64,000 nt of DNA from Schlesneria sp. (GTDB lineage Bacteria > Planctomycetota > Planctomycetia > Planctomycetales > Planctomycetaceae): the NCBI GenBank assembly GCA_028291515.1, contig JAQGHU010000033.1, forward strand, positions 1 through 64,000. The letters are read 5' to 3'. The position numbers were made by a program, and so were the translations under genes. The notes below the pieces were generated by a model. The model was not told the DNA's origin. It ran no database searches and saw nothing but the letters and a program-made list of their open reading frames with translations. This document shows, piece by piece, positions 57,173 through 64,000 of the stretch. Position 1 is the stretch's first letter. Each line of letters starts with the position of its first letter.

Positions 57173-57655
57173 CTGAAGCCGCCGGTCGATTGGCGGTTTC
57201 GAATTCCCCTTCTGGTGGTGTTATTGCTCCCGGTGTTGTTCGCGCCGGGACTGACATTGATCGGGCGTGTCCTGGCCTGCTTCATGCCGCTGGTGCTATC
57301 CGGCACGTTTCGGATCTCACGAATACGCGATGGGTGGCTGCAATCGCAGCTGTTCATGGGATTCGTGCCCGTGCGAACTCATAAGTGCAAGCTAGCTACG
57401 GTGGTCTACATCGGGACGAAGTATGGCGGTTCGGAACCGGGCGTGGGAACGTTTGTACTGTTCGGTCCGTTGCAATACTTCTTCGGTTACATTTTCGACT
57501 TCCTGATCCCGGCGATCGGCGGTCCCTACGAACTGTGGCTGGAAACCGCCAAAGGGCATGAGTTCGTCGTCTGGCAGGGGTTCAATCAGGAGCATTTTGA
57601 AAAGAACCTGGAACTGCTGCAGAATCAGACGGGGGCTGAGATCAAGACGAAGTGA
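57173..57655 (+). CDS. hypothetical membrane protein coupled to pckA
   Basis: In the frame that runs to 57655, about 160 residues: two membrane helices (RIPLLVVLLLPVLFAPG and the following LTLIGRVLACFMPLVLSGT), then a polar region (GFVPVRTHKCKLATVVYIGT). No normal start is found in that frame; the CTG at 57173 has GGGGGA six bases upstream. In the adjacent frame, three ATGs (57153-57161) overlap the pckA stop and are followed by a G5 run (57161-57165). One more G would join them to the coding frame. So the real start is probably ATG 57153 with a frame break in the G-run, or CTG 57173. Family not recognised. Confidence 0.65.
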   Translation: MKPPVDWRFRIPLLVVLLLPVLFAPGLTLIGRVLACFMPLVLSGTFRISRIRDGWLQSQLFMGFVPVRTHKCKLATVVYIGTKYGGSEPGVGTFVLFGPLQYFFGYIFDFLIPAIGGPYELWLETAKGHEFVVWQGFNQEHFEKNLELLQNQTGAEIKTK

Positions 57656-57704
57656 TCAAATTGCGACTTGGAAACGTTGATGTCGGTGCAACGAGGGCGA
57701 TGGT

Positions 57705-59162
57705 ATGCTTGGACTGAATCGCACTTCTACTCCAGAAGTGGAGACCGCAATTGATGCTCAGTTAGGAGCATTTTCCCCACCACCCGATTTCGATCACGGT
57801 CCTGAATTCAATTCGGCGTGTCCACGCCCGATTCCGATCGAATTCCACCGTGGTCGGTATGTACGTGCACGAAACGCAGGGGTTTGGATTCCAGCGCTGA
57901 TCGGTGTGGCCTGTTTCGCCACCGATCTGCTTCCCTTTGTCCAACAACTCAGCTGGTATCTATTGCCGCTCGGATTTCTCAAGTGGATCGGCGCGGCTTG
58001 CCTGGCATTCGCCGCATTCGTCTGGTTGCGAAACCGATTTTCGTTGGGATACCTGCGTACGGTCGAGGACTGCCAGCCCCTGGTCGGACGAGTAAGGCAA
58101 GTTTATCAGAGAGATTACTGGTCTTCCCAGACCGTGCAGAACTTCTCGAGAACGCACTTTCTCATCGCCGCGGACGTGGAGTACCGCGATCCCGATTCCG
58201 GTGAAACTGTACGGCGAGAGATTATTGGGCCGGAGTACTTTCAGTGCAGATATCTGAACCAGGTCGATCCCGGCGTTAAGGCCGGTGACTATGTCACTTT
58301 GGTGTACTATCCGCATCGATTAGATAAGTCATTGCAACTTTACGGCTGGCTGGGCCTGAATCCGGAAGTCGATTTCATTCGGAAGTCCGGAAAGCCTCTA
58401 CAACCGATGACTCCACTCAAAGTCTTGCTCGTGATCAACGGGCTGATGGGGATGACGTGGTTCCTGCTTGGATTGGTGTATGTGCTCGGGCGTTACATGC
58501 CGTTTGACGATGGAGAAGAACCGTCATTGCTGTTGGCGATCCCACTTGCAATATCTGCAATTCTCACTGCCATCGGAGCTGTTTGCTGGGTTAAGCGCAG
58601 TAACTCGGATCAGCCGAAGTCCTTCAAGCGCTATGCGTTCGCGGTCTTTAGCGGTTCGATGACCGGGTTTGCTGTTTCAATGTTCGGGATGATGCTCGTG
58701 AATGGCGCGTTCGACACCAGTCCGACGCATCTGGTACCCATCCGAGTCGTGCAATTCTGGAATCAGACCGTCTATGAACTTGGCGTTCGCTGGTATGAAT
58801 TGGAGTTCGAACCATACCCCAAGGGCAAGCGAACGAAAAAAACTGTGACTATTGAAACACTGCAGTCATTTCAGCCCGACAGTCTCGGGGTGCTTGACGT
58901 AGGAAAGGGATCACTGGGCATTCCATGGGTTCGCGATATCCGACCGGTGATCTGGGAAGAAAGCGATGCGGCAACAACCGATCCAGACCACGGCGCGATC
59001 ACGTTCCAGCGAGTGAATTCTCTCCAGCCAATGACAATCGCTCCCTTGGTCATCATGGCTGATGGTTCAAGAATCTCGCCCCCGGATGTCCTGCTTCCTG
59101 AACTGCGCCAACGAATGACCCACTACTTGCAGAACGATCTGCATGCGAAAATCGTCGATTGA
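57705..59162 (+). CDS. large hypothetical membrane protein
   Basis: A 485-residue protein. After about 50 polar residues come two helices (near 60-75 and 84-109), then a cytoplasmic/extracytoplasmic beta domain with a DUF3592-like profile (LVGRVRQVYQRDYWSSQTVQ; FSRTHFLIAADVEYRDPDSG; GDYVTLVYYPHRLDKSLQLY). Three further helices follow in the middle, and the C-terminal 120 residues are soluble. The start ATG 57705 has GAGGG upstream. Codon use is slightly more AT-rich than in pckA. The role is unknown. Confidence 0.72.
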   Translation: MLGLNRTSTPEVETAIDAQLGAFSPPPDFDHGPEFNSACPRPIPIEFHRGRYVRARNAGVWIPALIGVACFATDLLPFVQQLSWYLLPLGFLKWIGAACLAFAAFVWLRNRFSLGYLRTVEDCQPLVGRVRQVYQRDYWSSQTVQNFSRTHFLIAADVEYRDPDSGETVRREIIGPEYFQCRYLNQVDPGVKAGDYVTLVYYPHRLDKSLQLYGWLGLNPEVDFIRKSGKPLQPMTPLKVLLVINGLMGMTWFLLGLVYVLGRYMPFDDGEEPSLLLAIPLAISAILTAIGAVCWVKRSNSDQPKSFKRYAFAVFSGSMTGFAVSMFGMMLVNGAFDTSPTHLVPIRVVQFWNQTVYELGVRWYELEFEPYPKGKRTKKTVTIETLQSFQPDSLGVLDVGKGSLGIPWVRDIRPVIWEESDAATTDPDHGAITFQRVNSLQPMTIAPLVIMADGSRISPPDVLLPELRQRMTHYLQNDLHAKIVD

Positions 59163-59502
59163 CAACGATCTGGGGGCAAGATTAGCAGTGTCTGGAGGTG
59201 CCTTCGGATACTTATTCGGCCGACGATAGCCAATATCCTCATTGCCATGAGGATGGTCACCAAAGCCTTGGACTATCGAAGTGGAATTCGAGGAACTCTG
59301 TGATCGAGTCGAACGAGTTCTGGTGAAACGCGCACGGTGGTTCTAGATCGCCGTGCGTCTGTTGCGGTGGTATTGCATTCACATGGGTGCGGAGTAACCG
59401 TCTCGCATCAGCTTGCCATTTGAGTCAAATTGTCTTACTGTTTTTCGGGAGACCCCGCTTACCATCTTGCAATTGCTCCTGTTCTCGCCAAGGATCCAAT
59501 TC
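59163..59502. other. intergenic region, nothing recognised
   Basis: I see no gene, repeat or clear hairpin in this 340-base gap; short open frames lack convincing starts or composition. It presumably holds the promoter of the next gene. Confidence 0.6.
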
Positions 59503-60408
59503 ATGCTCATGGAAATTCGTCGTATCGCGATCATCGTCGCGTCTCTGTCAGCAGTGGCGTTCGCCCTCGAGAGCGGGATCCTGCGAGAAACGTCATCGAA
59601 AGCTGGTGCCGAAGAGCCAGAGGATGATGCCGAGAAGAAATTGGCTCTCGAACGAAAAGAACGCTATTCGAAGTGGATGCGAACATATGCTGAGGGGACG
59701 CAGGTCGAACTGACAGACGGAACCCCAGCTAATGATAGTGATCGGAAACTTGCCGAAATCATTCCGAATCCAGTATTACGTTACTCTGATGAAGAACATC
59801 GCATTCCTGATGCGACGCTCTGGGTCTGGACCAGCGAAGGTCGCCCTGCCGCCTTCCAAAAGGTGGAAGGAAACAACCACGGAGGAGGACAGCTGTGGAC
59901 GATCTGCTTCGCGTCTCTGTCCGAGAGTTTGGTGAAGGTGAAGTGGCCCATGGGCCGGTCGTTCACTTCGCATAATCCAGGAATCACATTTCGGGCGATT
60001 CCCGCTGCCGAAATCCCATCCGAAAATGCCCGTCTGCGGACTTCTCAAATCAAATTGTTGAAAGAGCAATTCAGCGCCCGGTTCGGTGTCCAGGCCGACG
60101 GCAAGGGCGGTTCGGAAGCACGGATCCTGTCCAAGCCGCTTTTTGAATATTCCGATCCGAAGACAAAAATGCCGTGGGGCGCAATTTTCGGGATTTCGTC
60201 AACAGGGACAAATCCCAGTGCATTGCTGTTAATCGAAGCCCGCCCGGATGAAGAGGGCAAATTGCAATGGCAGTATGGTTTGGCAAGGATGACAACGTTC
60301 TCGGTACGAGCATCCCTGAATAACGTCGAAGTCTGGTCCGAGCCAGAAGGCAACAACTTAGAATCCGGCAGGTGGACTTACTTTTTTCTCCGCCGCGATT
60401 TTCCGTAA
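59503..60408 (+). CDS. hypothetical secreted protein
   Basis: A 301-residue protein with a signal peptide (RRIAIIVASLSAVAFALESG) followed by an acidic low-complexity stretch (EEPEDDAEKKLALERKERYS). The rest has a beta-rich profile with two related segments: NPVLRYSDEEHRIPDATLWV and SKPLFEYSDPKTKMPWGAIF, which suggest an internal duplication. The start ATG 59503 has AAGGAT eight bases upstream. No catalytic motif is recognised; probably an envelope or periplasmic protein of unknown role. Confidence 0.72.
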   Translation: MLMEIRRIAIIVASLSAVAFALESGILRETSSKAGAEEPEDDAEKKLALERKERYSKWMRTYAEGTQVELTDGTPANDSDRKLAEIIPNPVLRYSDEEHRIPDATLWVWTSEGRPAAFQKVEGNNHGGGQLWTICFASLSESLVKVKWPMGRSFTSHNPGITFRAIPAAEIPSENARLRTSQIKLLKEQFSARFGVQADGKGGSEARILSKPLFEYSDPKTKMPWGAIFGISSTGTNPSALLLIEARPDEEGKLQWQYGLARMTTFSVRASLNNVEVWSEPEGNNLESGRWTYFFLRRDFP

Positions 60409-60426
60409 CAACTTATGTTCGCAAAA

Positions 60427-60807
60427 CTATTCCATTCGCAGAATGGCCTCCCGTTTTCGATTTGGCATCGCAGGCCAGTCTTCCAGCCCTCGGATGCCGG
60501 CCACGAAAAGTTCAATAGCCGTCCTGTCATCCCGATTTTTTGCCGCTGCGGCAAAAAATAGAGAGTCGTGCGGAGAGAGTTGAAAATAGACAGAACAGAG
60601 CCTAAACCACTCGACTCGGTCTACTTTAAACTCTCTCCTTTCTCTTTCTTTGATCCAGCCGAAGGCACAATCGAAAGGGCTGTGCTCAGATGAATCGCGG
60701 ACGCGAACTTCTAGCTCTCGCGGCAGCGAGTCGAAGAACGAAGCGACCTCTTGCCGGTCATCCCTACTTAAGAGCCGCGGCAACGAAACGGGATAGCGAC
60801 GGAGCAC
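60427..60807 (-). CDS. hypothetical protein
   Basis: A 126-residue soluble protein with a GTG start at 60807. The composition is plausible for a real protein (SRDDRQEVASFFDSLPRELE; VEWFRLCSVYFQLSPHDSLF), with no signal peptide or membrane helix. It converges with the 59503 gene and follows the DUF1294 gene on the minus strand. Codon use is AT-rich relative to neighbours. Family not recognised. Confidence 0.55.
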   Translation of the reverse strand: MLRRYPVSLPRLLSRDDRQEVASFFDSLPRELEVRVRDSSEHSPFDCAFGWIKERERREFKVDRVEWFRLCSVYFQLSPHDSLFFAAAAKNRDDRTAIELFVAGIRGLEDWPAMPNRKREAILRME

Positions 60808-60853
60808 TGATTTAAGATCACTTGAACGATCGAATCTACTGCCGCTTTCGATT

Positions 60854-61306
60854 TCAGATCCCGGTCAGCGCTTTGAACGAATCGACCCACCAGCCGAATA
60901 GCATGCAATAGGTGATCAGCGTCAGGTGAATCATCACGATCACCCAGAACACGACACGGAATGACACTTTCAGCGTCTTGTGACGAAAGGTGATTCGCGC
61001 GAGGTGGGCTCCTGGCCAGCCGCCGAAGACGGATAGCAAATGCAGGGTTCGTTCGGAGATTCTCGGTTTGTCGCGGATGGCGCTGCGTTTATCGAGTCCG
61101 TACAGCACGAATGCCAGCAAACTGCAGACAACTGTCGCCAACAGGTAAATCGCAAACGTGGCCGACAGCTTGATGCCATCGGTCGTGAAGGCGCGATACA
61201 GCAGGTAGCTGGCGGCCAACAGCCAGACAATCGCGAAGAAGGTGAACCAACGTTGAAAACGACTGAACGGGTTCAACCATTCCAACCAGGTGCGTTTACG
61301 TGCCAC
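60854..61306 (-). CDS. DUF1294 membrane protein
   Basis: A 150-residue protein with three or four hydrophobic helices and the DUF1294 signature: VLYGLDKRSAIRDKPRISER, then HLLSVFGGWPGAHLARITFR and HKTLKVSFRVVFW. Members are often found beside cold-shock or RNA-binding domains, but here the DUF1294 region stands alone with an N-terminal helix. The start is the GTG at 61306. Function unknown. Confidence 0.88.
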   Translation of the reverse strand: MARKRTWLEWLNPFSRFQRWFTFFAIVWLLAASYLLYRAFTTDGIKLSATFAIYLLATVVCSLLAFVLYGLDKRSAIRDKPRISERTLHLLSVFGGWPGAHLARITFRHKTLKVSFRVVFWVIVMIHLTLITYCMLFGWWVDSFKALTGI

Positions 61307-61935
61307 GATAATCCATTCAGGCCGACTAGATCTAATGCCGCCGATCTCAGGCGAGATTGGCGAAACCGATACTTCTCACAACGGAATTGCCGCAATAAAG
61401 GATCATAACCGGTCTGCGGGCGAAACTCTTGCAGATCAGGTGTTGAGCCGCCGCACTCCGAAGATTCGGCAATTTGGAGTGCTCCAGTTCGACGGAGCTT
61501 TGGCTTCAGTCACCGGAAGTGCCGAAAACGAGGAGAGAAGAAGAGTTAGAAACACAGAGGCACAGAGGAAACAGAGAAAGGCAAATCGAACGAAACAGGG
61601 CTTCTTGCTCGGCGAGGTTTTTCAATCTCTGTTTCCTCTGTGTTTCTAACTCTTCTCTGCTCGGCTGAGATCCGACAACCTTAGTCTCCGCCTGCGGCGG
61701 AATAACTGCCGTGAGGTGGCCTGCTAGAGTTTGCAGTTTGCTTGATGCCGTCAGGCCTGCGTGTGACTTGGATCCAAGGCGGTGTTGAGCCGCCGCACTC
61801 CAATATTTCGGCCCTTGGGAGTGCTCACTGCATTCCCGCCTGCGCTGGAATGACGGGAGGAGCGGTCCGCGCTGACAACTACGGTCCTGATCGGGTATCC
61901 TGTCGGTTGCTCGAACTCCCCAGGCGGAGACAAGG
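61307..61935. repeat. gene-free region with three repeat types
   Basis: Two direct repeats, 61439-61459 and 61781-61801 (TGTTGAGCCGCCGCACTCC), each followed by GGAGTGC so that a 7-bp hairpin forms. Between them is a nested AACACAGAGG-type inverted repeat (arms 61534-61577 and 61626-61658). Near 61832 is one copy of the ATTCCCGCC-type palindrome. No gene is seen. Confidence 0.82.
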
Positions 61936-64000
61936 ATGCGACGATTTTCATTGATTTGTTCGTTGGCGGTGGCCTTCCAGGCACTGCTTGGCACCAGGGT
62001 TGGTGCGCAGAACAATTTTGGCGTTCCCGAAGTCCCTTCGTTGACGGTGGAAGCAGACCGCGAAGATCTGGGGGCGTGGCAGGAGGCTAAGCAGGCGATC
62101 GACCGCAAGCAGTATCTGTCCGCGGTGCGATTGCTGCAGTTTCTGATCGATCGGCCGGAAGACAGCTTTCTGAAGAAGGATTTCAAGAACGAGCACGCCG
62201 CTGAGGGGGGGATTCGCAAGCAGGCTGTCCGTTTGATTCAGTCGTTGCCCGCCGATGGGATTGCGGCCTACGATCTGGAATACGGAGCGACTGCCAGCCA
62301 GATGCTCGCGACGGCGATTGAGAATGACGACGATTTGGCCAAGGCCGAGGTGGCTCGTCGATTTGCGGCGACATCAGCCGGTTATCAGGCGGTGATCTCA
62401 CTCGCTGCTCAAGCTGCCGATCAGAATCAGGCGCTGGAAGCGGCACTCTTGATCGAGCCACTGCGATATCACCCGAAGCGACAACCTCAGCTCGCGCTAC
62501 AGCGGGCGGTCTATTGGAGTCGCGCGGGTCGACTGGAACGAGGAGTCGCGGCGCTCCGGGAACTCAAGAAGACGGTTCCCTCAGGCAGGCTGCACATTGC
62601 TGGCGACGAGATCACGCTGCCAACCAGTGACGATCAGGCAGCGCCCTGGCTGACGAACTATGTCGCGAAGATCGTCGCGTCGCCGGTCGCAGTGGATTCG
62701 TGGTTGCTGCCGGGAGGCAACGCGGCCCGCAATGCGTCGGCACAAGCCGCCAGTCCAGTCGGTGGCAACGCTTGGCGTGTTTCGACACTGGAGCATTTGT
62801 CGCTGGACGGTCGGCCTGACGAGGATCGTCGTCATCGCGTCGGCTTTCAGGAAGTGCTCGATCGCATCCGCCAGTCACTGATTGAAGAGAACCGACCTTT
62901 GCTGACAGCTGCGGAACCGCTGGTGATCGGCGACAAGGTCGTCTATCGAACGATTGGTGATGTCACCGCGGTCAGCTTGAATACCGGCGACCTGCTGTGG
63001 CGTTCCTCGCTGCTCGATGAATCGCTGGTCCGGTTGATTAATCCGCTGACGATGGATGCGCGCTTGCGGAACAGTCGCGCGGCGATGACGGAATCTCATC
63101 TGGAGCAGCGAGTCTATCGCGATCTCACGGCGGGGACGATCAGCAGCGACGGCCAGACGGTCTTCGCACTGGAGGAATTAGAGCGCCCCGTCAGCTTCTC
63201 GGCGAATGCTTTGGGGATGGTTTCCGAGCCGCGACCGGTCAATAAGCTGGTGGCCTACGATCTGGCGGGCGGACGCATGCTGTGGGAAGTCGGCGGGCCG
63301 CGCGGTTCATTGCCGGAAGAGCTTTCGTCTCAGTTCTTTCTTGGTCCGCCACTGCCAGTGGATGGGCTGCTGTATGTCATGTCCGAAGTGCAGGGGGCAT
63401 TGAAGCTGTCGGCACTGAAGCAGGATGAGGATCGACGTTCGGTCCAGGTGCAGTGGTCGCAGACGCTCGTCTCTGTCAATCGGCCCGTGTCGTTGCATTT
63501 GCCTCGGCGACTATCGGGGCTTTCGCCTTCGATCTCGGATGGGGTTCTGGTCTGTCCCACATCCAGCGGCGCTGTTGTGGCGATCGATCTGGCCCGGCGA
63601 TCGCTGATGTGGGGGTTTCAGTATCCTTCCGCCGTTCAGCCTGCCTGGCAGAATGGCTTTAACTTTCAAGGACGAACGCCGCAGGACATCCAGCTCGAAG
63701 AAGCCGATAAATCCAGCCGTTGGACAGACAATACGGTCGTCATTGTCGAGGGAAAGGTGCTGGTCACTCCTCGCGATTCCGGCAGCCTCTACTGCCTGGA
63801 TCTCGTCGACGGTCACGAACTGTGGCGGTTGAACCGCGAAGAATGGTTGTATGTGGCCTGCGTCGTCGATGGTCGAGTTGTCCTAGTCGGTCGACACGGA
63901 GTTGGGGCTGTGCAATTGGCAGACGGCACGGATGTGAAGTCATTTGCCGAGGCCGAAGTCGAACCAGCCGGACACGGAGTGCGAGTTGGCAAGTTCTATT
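61936..64000 (+). CDS. PQQ-like propeller protein with helical N-terminal region (runs off the window)
   Basis: An open frame without stop from ATG 61936 to the right edge (688 codons seen). It has a signal peptide (RFSLICSLAVAFQALLGTRV), then a helical part of about 220 residues with TPR-like character (AWQEAKQAIDRKQYLSAVRL; ALQRAVYWSRAGRLERGVAA), then propeller blades (NTGDLLWRSSLL; AGGRMLWEV; LVDGHELWRL). GGAG stands eight bases before the start. It is a member of the large planctomycete PQQ-binding-like repeat proteins; the C-terminus lies outside the window. Confidence 0.88.
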   Translation, partial: MRRFSLICSLAVAFQALLGTRVGAQNNFGVPEVPSLTVEADREDLGAWQEAKQAIDRKQYLSAVRLLQFLIDRPEDSFLKKDFKNEHAAEGGIRKQAVRLIQSLPADGIAAYDLEYGATASQMLATAIENDDDLAKAEVARRFAATSAGYQAVISLAAQAADQNQALEAALLIEPLRYHPKRQPQLALQRAVYWSRAGRLERGVAALRELKKTVPSGRLHIAGDEITLPTSDDQAAPWLTNYVAKIVASPVAVDSWLLPGGNAARNASAQAASPVGGNAWRVSTLEHLSLDGRPDEDRRHRVGFQEVLDRIRQSLIEENRPLLTAAEPLVIGDKVVYRTIGDVTAVSLNTGDLLWRSSLLDESLVRLINPLTMDARLRNSRAAMTESHLEQRVYRDLTAGTISSDGQTVFALEELERPVSFSANALGMVSEPRPVNKLVAYDLAGGRMLWEVGGPRGSLPEELSSQFFLGPPLPVDGLLYVMSEVQGALKLSALKQDEDRRSVQVQWSQTLVSVNRPVSLHLPRRLSGLSPSISDGVLVCPTSSGAVVAIDLARRSLMWGFQYPSAVQPAWQNGFNFQGRTPQDIQLEEADKSSRWTDNTVVIVEGKVLVTPRDSGSLYCLDLVDGHELWRLNREEWLYVACVVDGRVVLVGRHGVGAVQLADGTDVKSFAEAEVEPAGHGVRVGKFY

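Overview
The window looks like chromosomal DNA of a planctomycete. The basis is family content: three DUF1559 pseudopilin-like proteins, paired DUF1501 and DUF1549/DUF1553 proteins, a secreted Gfo/Idh/MocA oxidoreductase with a Tat-type leader, a BatA/VWA membrane protein, PQQ-type propeller proteins and a Ser/Thr kinase fused to a caspase-like domain. The order or genus cannot be fixed from the sequence alone. Codon use is GC-leaning. No rRNA, tRNA, CRISPR array, complete insertion sequence, transposase gene or replication origin was found.

Layout. 1-1.5 kb: a truncated ceramidase-like end and two small unknown genes. 1.6-6.2 kb (minus): a CstA transporter and a BatA/VWA protein. 6.7-10.7 kb (plus): a tandem duplication of about 2 kb, each unit made of a conserved leader, a DUF1559 gene and a small lipoprotein gene. 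11-14.2 kb (plus): two unknown genes plus an ATP-dependent DNA ligase-like protein with a basic tail. 14.5-18.8 kb (minus): a kinase/pseudo-caspase fusion and a solitary EboE-like enzyme. 19.1-24.6 kb (plus): an ECF sigma factor, a putative anti-sigma protein, a LamG/DUF1080-like secreted protein, DagK, and a histidine kinase/response regulator pair. 25.5-28.9 kb (plus): a second response regulator/kinase pair and a tRNA-dihydrouridine synthase. 29.3-32.9 kb (plus): a fused transporter/spermidine-synthase-like protein and a membrane protein. 33-37.4 kb (minus): a PilZ-like protein, a MoxR-type ATPase and a polysaccharide export lipoprotein. 38.7-46.7 kb (plus): the DUF1501/Gfo-Idh/DUF1501/DUF1553 cluster and a third, frame-disrupted DUF1559 gene. 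46.7-49.3 kb (minus): an alpha/beta hydrolase, ribosomal protein S21 and a sialate O-acetylesterase-like protein. 49.5-64 kb: a dihydroorotate-dehydrogenase-like membrane fusion, a PfpI protein, TruD, a PQQ propeller protein, PEP carboxykinase (ATP), several unknown membrane or secreted proteins, a DUF1294 protein and a large propeller protein that runs off the right edge.

The intergenic spaces are dense in nested inverted repeats. At least four families are seen: 31-bp REP-like termini around inner palindromes; GGCCTGAAGGGCC elements; ATTCCC-N8-GGGAAT elements; and AACACAGAGG or GCAAAGGCGC palindromes. Two elements of about 290 bp share the same 31-bp termini but carry unrelated inner palindromes, so they look like composite, possibly mobile, non-coding units.

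The most promising leads are the ligase cassette, the multi-hairpin leader kept in both copies of the DUF1559 duplication, the kinase/pseudo-caspase with a beta-repeat stalk, the dihydroorotate-dehydrogenase-like membrane fusion, and the nested repeats. Two frame breaks lie at 5-base homopolymers (T at 46599-46603, G at 57161-57165); each could be mutation, slippage or sequence error.
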